From Monomorium pharaonis (lineage: Eukaryota; Arthropoda; Insecta; Hymenoptera; Formicidae), in assembly GCF_013373865.1 (NCBI RefSeq), contig NC_050470.1:16557244-16621243 (forward strand): DNA of 64,000 bases, read 5' to 3'. Of this stretch, positions 1 through 9,514 are shown one piece after another (position 1 is the stretch's first letter; every line of letters starts with the position of its first letter). Under the pieces are notes generated by a model, which was given only the letters and a program-made list of their open reading frames with translations, searched no databases and had not been told where the DNA came from. The position numbers and the translations under genes were made by a program.

Positions 1-449
1 TACGTAAACTTATCTACGTTTGTATGCAGTTCAATAGTATCCACTTTGTCCATAGTATTTTACGTAAGTATATACGTGACTTTATGTAATTGTATCTATG
101 AATGTATGCAACTTCATGGTATTTTATTTATTTATGCATAAGACTATAGTATTCTATCTACGTGTATATAATCTATGATATTCTATCTAAATATATATGT
201 AACTTTATAATCATATATACATGTATATGAGGCTATATGTTATACTATATATGCATAGTATAACATGTATGTACGTATGTATGTATTTATGTGACTCTAT
301 GACATTCATGATATTGTGGTTATGTGTTACTTTATCCATGTGATTATATATAAAATTAACTTTATATATAATCGCATACACATGGTATACATAAAAGTAA
401 CATACAACCATAATGTCATAGAATCACATAATATATGTATACATATATA
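1..449 (-). repeat. Degenerate 32-bp minisatellite, inverted arm
   Basis: AT-rich sequence made of diverged copies of a unit readable on the - strand as TAGATAGAATATCATAGA followed by a cgcatatacac-like part. The same unit runs on the + strand from 1657 onward, so this block is the inverted partner of that arm. The arm continues past the left edge of the window. The open reading frames inside are chance products of the repeat. Confidence 0.7.
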
Positions 450-1656
450 TACTACTAAAAAAAAAAGGAACATTTTTTGTATATCAAAAATTTAGCTATT
501 TTCAAATTGCTGTAACTCAGTGAAAAATCATCGTAGAAACAAAATCCAAGAAGCATTTTAAAGCTTGAAACTTCTTCTTTCAAATGCTTTTTGGCGATTT
601 TATTTAGCTTTTTTTTACCAATGTCGCACAATGATGAAGCTTGACCCGTTAAAATGAAAATTTTTAATGCGAATTTGCTGCACTGCATCTCGCGTGAAAA
701 AAATCATAGAGCAAGTAACAAAATCATATTTTTGTTACTTGCATTTTAGAACGGGGACTTTTCTCTTTAATTTGAGTGGTTGTTCATTGCTGTACAATTT
801 TTTTTCACCAAGTTATTGAGATTTTAATAAAAAATGGCATTTTGACTTTTATCGCTTGTTACTCGTGAACAAATCAACGTACAGCGCTCAGCAAAAAAGC
901 GTTGGAAAGCTGAAAGTTTACACTTTTGAATCCTGTTACCAATTTTTTCACAGATTTACTTTTTCTAACAACAAATAGCGTTCAAAGTTTACGTAAAAAA
1001 TCGCATATTTTACGGTTTTCATTTAGTTCAAGGTACTGTTGTGAAGAAAGATCCAATCACATCACTAAAGCAAAGTTTTATAGTACGATTACTCCCCAGT
1101 ATTAAACACTAACGTTCATAAAATAAAACATTTGTATTCCACGTGTTTATCATTCTTGAAATTGCTTAAAAATTGCTTAAAACGTTTTTTCAACAATTTT
1201 TCTATACCCTTTTGACCAAGTTACAAAGTCAACCTTACATTTCTTTTTAAATGACGCTTACCGCCGGCATTAGCGTTATCCAATGTGCACCATGTGGAAG
1301 ATGCCGGTCGGATTGTGCACATCATGCGCGCGCGCGTGTGCGTGTGTCTGTATGTATATTTACAGCAAAGGTAAGGACCTCGCGGTTCGTCACGCGCGCG
1401 CTCGCGGCTGTTTCTTGCGACTTCTTAAATGTCGTTTTATGTTGTTTCATTTTAACGGGTCAAACTTCATTATTGTGCCACGTTGGGAAAAAAAAAGCTA
1501 ACTAAAATTGCCAAAAAGCATTTGAAAGAAGAAGTTTCAAGCTTTGAAATGCTTTTTGGATTTTGTTTCTACAACGATTTTTCGCTGAGTTGCAGCAGTT
1601 TGAAAATAGCCTAAATTTTCGGTATACAAAAGTGTTCCCCTTTTTTTTTAGTAGTG
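450..1656. mobile_element. TA-flanked element with ~210-bp terminal inverted repeats
   Basis: The ends read TACTACTAAAAAAAAAAGG on the left and, reverse-complemented, CACTACTAAAAAAAAAGG on the right, each bounded by TA, as for Tc1/mariner-type insertion. Long inverted repeats cover about 450-660 and 1441-1656, with motifs such as TTTAACGGGTCAA and AAAAAGCATTTGAAAGAAG on opposite strands. The middle holds no transposase. It has a GC-richer core (about 1260-1330) with gtgcaccatgtgg and gtcggattgtgcacatcatg that resembles the core of the elements at 9515 and 25249. Non-autonomous; superfamily inferred only from TA and ends. Confidence 0.75.
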
Positions 1657-1658
1657 TA

Positions 1659-2123
1659 TTGTTACATACAGCCGCATATACATGTAGATACGATTACATA
1701 AAATTACATACGCATTTAAATAAAATATCGTAGATTATATACACGTAGATAAAATACCATAGAGCCTTATGCATAAATAAATAAAATACCACAGAGTTGC
1801 ATATATTCATAGATACAATTAGTAGAATCACATATATATACGTAAAATACTATTCACAGAGAGGATACTATTGAATAGCATACACACGTAGATAAGTTTA
1901 GATAGATTTATATACATACTTAGGTAGAATATCATAGAGTCGCATATATACATAGATAAAGTATACCATACAATCGCATACACACATATATACAATTATA
2001 CATACGCACATGATAGAATACCATTGAATTACATGCCCACGTAGATAGAATATGATAGAGGCGCATACATACATAGATAGTATAACACTGAATTACATAC
2101 CATGTATATAGAGATTTACATAG

Positions 2124-2157
<34 letters not shown>

Positions 2158-2186
2158 TTAGATAGAATATCATAGAATCGCATATA
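1659..2186 (+). repeat. Degenerate 32-bp minisatellite, right arm, block 1
   Basis: Diverged tandem copies of a 32-bp unit approximating acgtagatagaatatcat + agagtcgcatatac. Successive tagata starts are mostly 32 bp apart. A (TA)n run lies at about 2127-2157. The block is cut by the small element at 2187. Confidence 0.7.
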
Positions 2187-2573
2187 CAGGGTGTCCCAAC
2201 GCACATGGGTCAATGCTCGTAAAAAGATAAAAGGGATCGAGATGAACATAAAAGTCCAATATTGTCTTGGGTTAAGTCTCGGATTAGGTCCACCAATAAT
2301 CGAGGTAGTAATTTTTTAAATTATGCGAATAAAAACGCGCCGAGGGAAGAGCACGAGCCATAACATGGAAAAAATCTATTGTGAATGTATGATAAGCTTT
2401 TATCATTTACTGTTCACAATTACAATAGAAATGAATTAGATTATTTGCAGATTCCATACGTCAATATCTCGATTATTTGCAGACCTAACCCACAACAATA
2501 TTGGACTTTTATGTTCATCTCGATCCCTTTTACCTTTTTACGAGCATTGACCCACGTGCGTTGGGACACCCTG
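2187..2573. mobile_element. Family A MITE, copy 1 (CAGGGTGTCCC ends)
   Basis: A 387-bp element with inverted ends CAGGGTGTCCCAACGCAC / GTGCGTTGGGACACCCTG, flanked by TA on both sides. Inverted similarity continues inward (gggatcgagatgaacataaa; gtccaatattgt). Related copies lie at 24844 and 26554, with a half copy at about 31285. TA target and TIRs fit a Tc1/mariner-type non-autonomous element. No coding capacity. Confidence 0.88.
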
Positions 2574-2575
2574 TA

Positions 2576-2649
2576 TATGTAGATAAAATACCATATAGTA
2601 GCATATACACGTAGATAAAATAACATAGAGTCGCATATACTTATAAGTA
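2576..2649 (+). repeat. Degenerate 32-bp minisatellite, right arm, block 2
   Basis: About two units (gtagataaaataccatat, gtagataaaataacatag) between the family A MITE and the next TIR element, in the same orientation as the block before the MITE. This shows that the MITE landed in the array. Confidence 0.65.
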
Positions 2650-2650
2650 C

Positions 2651-4672
2651 AATCTCCAATAAAACACGTAACGTGATGTTCACGTTAATACTAAGTCGAC
2701 CGGCATCGTGAAAACCACGTGAATATTCGATTGGATATCCGCTCAAAAACGGTACTAGAATCTATGTGGATGCGATCATAGATTTAGCGTAGAAACCACG
2801 TAAAAATTTTACGAACTTTAGAAACATCCTCGTAATATACACGTATTCTCAAAATTTCTTAGACGTGAAACATCACTCCAAAAGAATGGAATTTTACTTT
2901 AAGTGATAGTGAAATATGACTTCTCGAAATGGAGTGACATTTCACGTCTTATAAGAATAAATTTTTCGCTCGATAAGTGATCTCTTCATTCGAATTATTC
3001 ATTCATACGGAATAAGGGTAATTTTTTGTAGCGAATTGTTCACACAATTAAAATAAATAAATCATAAAAGTATTATTTGACGGTTCTCTTTCACAGTGCA
3101 GGAAGCTCATTATTGCTTGTCTTATAGCGTTTTTCACTGGACAGAACTGAGTGCGCACTGGAAACTCGTCGAGTTCAAGCGACACTGCCGGAGTGCACTG
3201 AAAGTGTGAGTTTTTTGCATTCCCAATTAAACACGTATATTATTCTCAGTGGCATCTTTGTGACGCATTTTGTGCCATTGTATTTGAAACCATGGAAGAA
3301 GATTTTAAGTTAAGTACATTTTTATTGATTTTCTTTTTGCTTTCCCATTATTTTAATTAGTTTTTGCATTAGAATTGAGGACATTATAATATTAATTGTT
3401 TACAAATCGAAAGAATACTGAAGGGAACCCAAACAGAGAGTCGAAATGTTTGTGGTAATTGTTAGAATTCAGTGGGTTTGGGTATTCACAAGGGTTGAAA
3501 GTCCAAGATACAATACACTTTATTCTGATGCTATACAGTAGTGTGCAAGACAGTGAAAGGAGAAACAATGGCTACCGGACGCGGGGTATCCCATGAACGA
3601 ATGTCCCCAGGGACAGACGGTACCGCAGCGCCACTCGGTAGCGTTACCAACTCTCAAACGCGAGACTAGTAACAGAAAGTGCGAAATATAAATTTCCTCA
3701 ACAGTAATATATGCGAATAATAAATATTTATAATTATAAAAAAAAAATTTTTAAATAATAACAACAACGTCCAGCCAGGCTTTATATTAGGAATTGATTT
3801 TTATTTCGGAAAAGTCTATGAAATAGATAAATATAAAATAATACAATATATTTGTATATATATAGTATTGATATTATGTTTATACAATACATATTATTGT
3901 TTCACGTAATATTTCATGTATAATACAATAATCTGCAGAAACATTGAATGTATATATTTATTACGTATTTACATTCTTATCCGTAATATATAATAAAATT
4001 ATGCACCACTTGAACAAAGTTTTCGATCTTTGGTATTTTCCACGGATCTTCTTTTAATAATAAGTTATCTTCATCACTACTGGATACGATGACAAAGAAA
4101 GCAAATGTAATAGTCCAAATGCTAATCGTGAATTTGAACCATCCTGCGAAGCCATGTTGCACTGAACTGACATTGTCTCTCGGAGCTCGTGCCAAATTCT
4201 CGCACTATAGTGCAAAAACTCGCCACTAGACTTCCTAGTGAAACAGCGCGCACCGTTTTCGCACGTACCGAAACGCCCAGTGAAACATGTTGCGGCGAGT
4301 ACGCACTTAGTGCGCACTAGTTCTCCCAGTGAAAAACGCTATTAATCATGCTGCGGGTGGTCTTTATATAGCGCGTCGGATGCACCTTACTTCTAAGAAA
4401 GTTACGACGCCTGTCAATGCCGCCGTGCACTAACTGGTGGACGAGCACACGACGTTTCTCGAAATATCCATGTAAATTCCCTATAAATATTTCTTAACAG
4501 ATATATCCACAAAAAATCCAATAGATATTTCGAAGATAAAAGAATTCGATGCAATGATGAAAAAAGAACATTGCATCCACGTGGACAACTTGTAAAAAAA
4601 CTTTTATCCACGTAATCCATGTAAATCATGTGGATTCCACGTGGATGTCACGTAACTGTTTTATTGGGGATT
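2651..4672. mobile_element. TIR element rich in CACGTG-type palindromes, carrying a nested element
   Basis: The left end reads CAATCTCCAATAAAACACG. The right end, reverse-complemented, reads TAATCCCCAATAAAACAG; both are followed by tacgtg/cacgtg motifs. The outer parts (2651-3115 and 4345-4672) contain many ACGT-centred palindromes (ccacgtgaat, ccacgtaaaa, ccacgtggac, ccacgtggatgtcacgt). A separate TIR element occupies about 3124-4342. Minisatellite flanks both ends. The exact target duplication is unclear. Confidence 0.65.
3124..4342. mobile_element. Nested TIR element (ATAGCGTTTTTCACTGG ends)
   Basis: Perfect 17-bp inverted ends ATAGCGTTTTTCACTGG at 3124-3140 and 4326-4342, with further subterminal similarity rich in AGTGCGCACT palindromes. 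On the - strand an open frame of 72 codons (4195-3977) contains an acidic SSDEDNLLL stretch after a possible splice acceptor. On the + strand a Kozak-like accATGGAAGAAG lies at about 3292. Either could be a transposase remnant, but neither is recognisable. No clear target duplication was found. Superfamily unassigned. Confidence 0.6.
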
Positions 4673-5345
4673 ATACACACACACATAGATAGAGTACCAT
4701 AAGGTTACACGCCGACCAGATAGAATATGATAGAGGTGCTTACACACGTAAACAGGATACTATTGAATCACATATACACGTAGATAAGTTTACACACGTA
4801 CATAAAACTATCTGCATACTTAGATAGAATATCATAGAGTCGCATATATACGTAGATAAAATAGATCGATTTGCTTACACACTTATATACAATTATAACA
4901 TACGCGCATAGGTAGAATACCATTAAATTATATGGCCACGTAGATAGAATATAATAGAAATGATACACACGCAGATAGGATATCACTAAACTGCATACAC
5001 ACGTAGATAGGTTTATAGAATTACATATACATATATATACTTAGATACAATATCATAGAATCGCATATACACATAGATAAAATACCATAGAGTTGCATAC
5101 ACTTGTAAGCACACTTACTTTCGCACATAGATAGAATACCATTGAGTTACATACCCACGTAGGTAGAATATAATAGCAGTAAATATGTAGAGTCACATAC
5201 ATATGATAAATTTACATAGAATTACATAATTTTATGTAAATAGAATATCATAAAATCGCATATACAAATAGTTACATACAATCATATACATAAGTATATA
5301 TGTATATGTATGTATATATATGTAAGTTTATGTACGTATATGTAT
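4673..5345 (+). repeat. Degenerate 32-bp minisatellite, right arm, block 3
   Basis: The longest uninterrupted stretch of the array. Units such as tagatagaatatcatagag and tagataaaataccatagag recur at 32-bp steps, with one spacer-like unit containing ttatatacaattataac. Orientation matches 1659-2186. It ends where retroposon sequence begins. Confidence 0.75.
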
Positions 5346-5560
5346 TTACTTACTGCGTCCCCTCAGGGTTTGCAGACTCAATATTATATCATACATCTCA
5401 TTTCACAAAACATCATTCGATTACCTCCTACGCGCCCTGACCATTTTGCGACCCTTACATACTTCTCCTCCCTCCCCTTCTCGACCCCTCTAATCCCCAG
5501 AAAGCCCTTTCCCTCCTCTCCCGGATCTCCCCCTCTCTTGTTCCTTTCCTTCTCTCCCGT
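5346..5560 (-). mobile_element. 3' part of a polypyrimidine/purine-rich retroposon
   Basis: The segment cattttgcgacccttacat is shared with the 3'-end regions of the retroposons at 52271-53997 and 55394-57612 (catttgcgacccttacac/t). C+T-rich sequence follows, as in those copies. In them the retroposon sense strand is -, so this is read as a 3' portion. Its 5' portion may be 8516-9345, the two being split by the + strand LINE. Confidence 0.5.
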
Positions 5561-5741
5561 CCAGGGAGGGGAACAGATCCGCGGGCGAAACGGATCCGCG
5601 GGCGGAACGCCGCCAGAAAACTCTGGCTCCGCCATAGATCGCCTCAAACCCGAGCCGATTTTGTTGCGTTACGCAACGAGACTAAAATGCGCATCTTCAT
5701 GGCCAAAAACATCTATCTTAAATTGAGGCTTTGTGCCGCCG

Positions 5742-6414
5742 CACAGTGGGTAAAAAAGCTCATTTTTTGGACAAAAATCTACCTACAGTGCAATTCTCAA
5801 TCGATTTTAAGTTTGTTTGGCTTGTTTTACTCGTTAAGGTTTGCTCTTTGACGTAGTGCTGCGGCATTATTGATATAGAGTTGAAATACAAAATGGCGGA
5901 TAGAAATAGAGTCGAAAACGTTAAAATGTCTATCTATAATGATACTTTTCGCCTATGGTATCAAACATATTTACCTCAAAATGGGTACATATATGTTTTT
6001 TGGGCCGCAGAATACGAATTTAAGGTCAAACTGAACATTCAATAATCACGATTTATTATAACATTTATTAAGAGTATTCTTATAATAAATGTTATAATAA
6101 ATTGTGATTATTGAATGTTCAGTTTGACCTCAAATTCGTGTTCCGCGACCCCAAAAACATATATGTACCAATTTTGAGGTGTAATAAAATATGTTGATAT
6201 CGTAGGCAAAAAGTATCATAGATAGCATTTTAACGCTTTCAATGATCTATTTCTATTCGCCATTTTGTATTTCAACTCTATATCGATGATGCCGCAGCAC
6301 TACGTCAACGAGCAAACCTTAACGAGTAAAACAAGCCAAACAAACTTAAAATCGGCTGAGAATTGCACTGTAGGTAGATTTTTGTCCAAAAAATGAGCTT
6401 TTTTTCCCACTGTG
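5742..6414. mobile_element. Transib-type palindromic element with RSS-like ends
   Basis: A near-perfect 673-bp palindrome, each arm about 330 bp, with its centre near 6078. Both ends start with CACAGTG, identical to the V(D)J RSS heptamer. A 22-bp spacer follows, then ACAAAAATC (8 of 9 with the RSS nonamer consensus). The insertion is flanked by CGCCG on each side (5737-5741, 6415-6419), fitting the 5-bp GC-rich CGNCG-type target duplication known for Transib. It interrupts the LINE reading frame. It encodes nothing and would need a transposase in trans. Confidence 0.85.
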
Positions 6415-7522
6415 CGCCGCCTCCGCAGGTTCCGCTCGACTATGGGGGAAGCTTCGCTCACTGGGTCTTGCTAAACCCAAAGCCCAAACTCCGTTGGACT
6501 TTTCACCGGATGATCTAAACGCTTCTTTCACCGCTGCTCCCTCCCCTCACCCTCCTCCTGTCCCCTCCTTGTCTCCCATCGCTATCACCGCCTCTCCTAT
6601 CACTAATCCCATGACCTTCTACTTTTCCCTCATCACCCACGACGTCCTGCGCTCGACCCTGGTGAGGTGCTCCACAAACTCTGCGGGCTCTGACGAGGTC
6701 GGCCGTCGACTCCTCCTAAACAGTCTTCCGATCACCTTCCTCGTCATTTTTGATCTCCTTAATCTCTCCCTGGAATCTTCGACCTTTCCATCATTATGGA
6801 AATGCTCGCACGTCATAACGCTTCCCAAAGTCAAGAATCCCTCGTCACCTGCGGACTTCCGACCTATCTCACTCCTCTGCTACCTCTCGAAGGTCCTGGA
6901 ACGTATCGTCTCCGAGCAGCTTCACCTTGCTAATCACAATCTCCTTGATCCTTTTCAGATCGGATTTCGTCGGGGTAACAGCACTCAGACGGCGCTGATT
7001 AAGCTTACGGACGATGTTAGGCTCGCCATCGATCGGAGATCTGTCACTTTACTCGTACTGTTCGATTTCTCCGGGGTTTTCGACTCCGTTCGGCACGACC
7101 TTTTTTTTGGGAAAACAATCTCCAATTTCCACCTCTCAGAATCGGCGTTGCGATGGTTTGAGTCCTATCTCGCTCACAGATCTCAGCGGGTGCGTGGGTC
7201 TGATGGCTGTTACTCTTCGTAGTCTCGTGTCTCCACCGGGGTTCCTCAGGGCTTCGTTCTCGGTCCGCTCTTGTTCGCGGTTTTTATGGACGACTTACGT
7301 TTCTCTATTAAACACTGCTATCATCTGCTCTATGCAGACGACCTTCATATATACTGTCATTTCCCTCCTGCTGAGCTGGGGTCCGCCTTGGAGAGGATTG
7401 GAGAGGATATCGCCGCCGATGTGGATTGGTCGCGTAGAAATGGCTTAACACTTAACGCCAGCAAAACCAGGGCGATGCTTTTGGGCAGTGCTCGCTTCGT
7501 GAATGATCTAAAGCCGAGATGA
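6415..7522 (+). pseudogene. LINE reverse transcriptase domain segment
   Basis: One reading frame from the Transib insertion to the TGA at 7520-7522, broken only by TAG at 7220-7222. It starts with ...LRSLGLAKPKAQTPLDF and holds LPKVKNPSSPADFRPISLL (upstream fingers). It then has FRRGNSTQTA, FDFSGVFDSVRHD with Gly-Val where Lys-Ala is usual, GVPQGFVLGPLLF and YADDLHIY. The catalytic aspartates are therefore present, but the frame is interrupted. Function in life: target-primed reverse transcription of the LINE RNA. Confidence 0.85.
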
Positions 7523-8194
7523 CACGCACTCCGTTTGCCTTGTCATCAACGGCACCGCGCTAGAGGTGGTGGATCGGGTGACAGACCTGGGTGTCTGTCT
7601 AAACAGCACTCTCGTCGCAGGTGGGGGCCGTTGCGGGCCGGGTCAGCGGGGTCCTCTGGAGGCTCAAGTATCGACGAGACTGCCTGACCATCGCCTTGCG
7701 GTCAAGCTCAGCTAGTATCCTCTCTAGTCTTTCCCATACTTGACTATTGTTCCGGAGTCCTCTCGGATCTCACTGGTCAGCAGAGACTTAAATTGAGGCG
7801 GGTGCTGAATGCCTGCGTGAGATATATCTTCGGCCGCAGGGACGAGCACGTCTCTGGCTATTATGATTCTCTCGGGTGGCTGTCCGCGGATGGTCGGAGG
7901 GCGTACTTGGCGGGTGCATTACTATTCTCGATACTGCGATCGGGTTGCCCTTCCTATCTGGCTGACAGTTTCCGGCCGTATCGGCCCTCGCGGATGGGGT
8001 CGCGTGCGGCCTTGAGGATGTCGCCGTTTGATCTCGCTGTTCCGGCCTGTCGAACCTCAACTTTCCACCACTCTTTTCTCTGCACCGCCTCTGTTCTTTG
8101 GAATTTTCTACTTACCACCCTTAGGGCCTCTACTTCGATGGCCTCCTTCCGTCGGGGGCTTTTCGACCACCTGCGGAGGGCCCGGACCGTCTAG
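7523..8194 (+). pseudogene. LINE ORF2 C-terminal segment
   Basis: Fragments in shifting frames continue the LINE protein: VINGTALEVV...DLGV near 7540-7600 (the usual post-RT 'v.dLGv' motif), then LDYCSGVLSDLTGQQRLKL. From 7793 an open frame of 133 codons reads ...NACVRYIFGRRDEHV...GWLSADGRRAYLAG and stops at 8192-8194. At least two frame breaks or stops separate these parts. The C-terminal region is typical of CR1/Jockey-like ORF2 proteins. Confidence 0.75.
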
Positions 8195-8515
8195 CAGATC
8201 GTAACTTCGTAACATGGTAATCAATAAATACCATGTTCACTTGCGCTGTGATTACGGATTTCTATCTAATCATACTATTATTAATTATATAGTGTTGCTA
8301 TTGCTGTTGTTCTTGCGGATGTTGCGCAACTTGATCCTTATAATCATAATATATTATTATTAGGAAGATTACTTATAATTATTGAAACGTAATCGCTTAT
8401 ATACGCACTATAATAATACTGTTACTACGATTTACTTGTATTCTTTGTTCATACTTGTACGCTTCTAAATGTTCTTAGACTGCTTGCCCTAGAACAAAAA
8501 TAAACGCTTTTGTCT
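8195..8515 (+). mobile_element. LINE 3' UTR and tail
   Basis: AT-rich noncoding sequence after the ORF2 stop, ending with AAAAATAAACGC and a TTTTGTCTGTCTGTC simple repeat. It then runs into polypyrimidine sequence, which is similar to the polypyrimidine just before the LINE (about 5535-5565). This gives a possible but imprecise target duplication. Confidence 0.55.
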
Positions 8516-8686
8516 GTCTGTCCCTCTCCTTCTCCTTCCGTTCTTCCACTTCCTTCATCGTCTCTCCTTGTCTTTCCCTCAATCCACCTTTCTCTCTTTC
8601 GTCTCTCTTCCAATATTGACGTGGGCAAACGGGACGCTCCCGATTACTCTTCCATCCTTCGTATTTCCTTTCTCATTAGCCACTCT

Positions 8687-8729
<43 letters not shown>

Positions 8730-9345
8730 TTCATTTTCATTTCTCTCCGCTACGTCACACTTTCTTGGCGGACCACGCGCTTGGAAACGCAAGCGTTCCC
8801 AAACCCGTTACCACATCTCTTACTATCCACCTCTTATCTTTATCGACCAATCTTCTACCTCCTTCTTTCCATTCCACCAATCTTTTCCATACATCATTTT
8901 CTCCACCAATCACGGCCTCTCGCCTCGTACATCGATGGATCGAATTATCGATTATCATGCCCTCTTTTGCCTGCTGCCACGCCATCTGCCGACTCCTCTG
9001 CTCACTCTCTCCTCTTCCAGCGCCACTCTCCATTTCTCACGTCGCTAGTCCGCTCAGCTTTCGCATCCGTTCGCTCCTGCGCATTGTCCCCATCTTCAAA
9101 ATCCGCTATCTTATCCACTGGTCACCTGCTCCGATATTCAAACACCTCTCCTGTCTCTCCACTATCTACCCTGCACTTCCCTCCAATGGCGAGCAACTAT
9201 TCCACCTCCTTGTCCTCCTCCACTCACTCTCACCTCTTTCACACCTTTTACACTTTTCTACTATAAACTAACGAGAGCACTCCTCCTGCCCATTTATCAC
9301 CGTCCGCCATTACCCTCTCCTTTTTCTACATCAGTATATAGAAAA
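8516..9345 (-). mobile_element. 5' part of purine-rich retroposon (copy 3)
   Basis: Strongly C+T-rich on the + strand. It shares cggaccacgcgcttgg...gcgttcccaaacccg with the retroposons near 53490 and 57160 (cggaccacgtg...gcgttccca), at a similar distance from the 5' end. On the - strand a 92-codon frame (9033-8755) is rich in R, E and K and ends in a segment comparable to the others. The + strand open frames of more than 230 codons are L/S/P-rich shadows. A (TC)n run lies at 8697-8726. Confidence 0.55.
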
Positions 9346-9359
9346 CTCTAAAATTATAG

Positions 9360-9512
9360 AAGCAGTATAGATAGAATACCATAGAACTGCATACACACAC
9401 ATAACGTATCATAAATTCGAATATACACATAGATAAAATATCATAGAATTATCTCTACATCTAGACTAACATAAAACTACAAACAGATATAGATAAAATT
9501 AGATAGGAAATA
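9360..9512 (+). repeat. Degenerate 32-bp minisatellite, right arm, block 4
   Basis: Units such as tagatagaataccatagaa and tagataaaatatcatagaa reappear after the retroposon/LINE stack, in the same orientation as 4673-5345. The stack therefore interrupted one continuous array. It ends at the TA target of the family B element. Confidence 0.65.
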
Positions 9513-9514
9513 TA

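Larger units (their letters stand above)
5565..8194 (+). pseudogene. 5'-truncated LINE ORF2, reverse transcriptase, broken
   Basis: Remains of a non-LTR retrotransposon polyprotein. The endonuclease is absent. The frame just before 5742 (...NIYLKLRLCAA) resumes after the Transib-type insertion at 6415 and runs on through a proline-rich stretch into the reverse transcriptase. RPISLL and GFRRGNSTQTAL fingers motifs and a motif-A-like FDFSGVFDSV follow. After an in-frame TAG at 7220-7222 come GVPQGFVLGPLLF (motif B) and YADD (motif C). Further stops and shifts follow from 7520. The motif set and the C-terminal part look CR1/Jockey-like; the clade was not tested. Codon use is GC-rich compared with the surrounding DNA. 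Confidence 0.85.

Noticed and set aside
3460..3674. Possible short solo LTR (TGTTAG..TAACA)
   Set aside because: The ends look LTR-like, but there is no target duplication and no TATA or polyadenylation signal convincingly placed.
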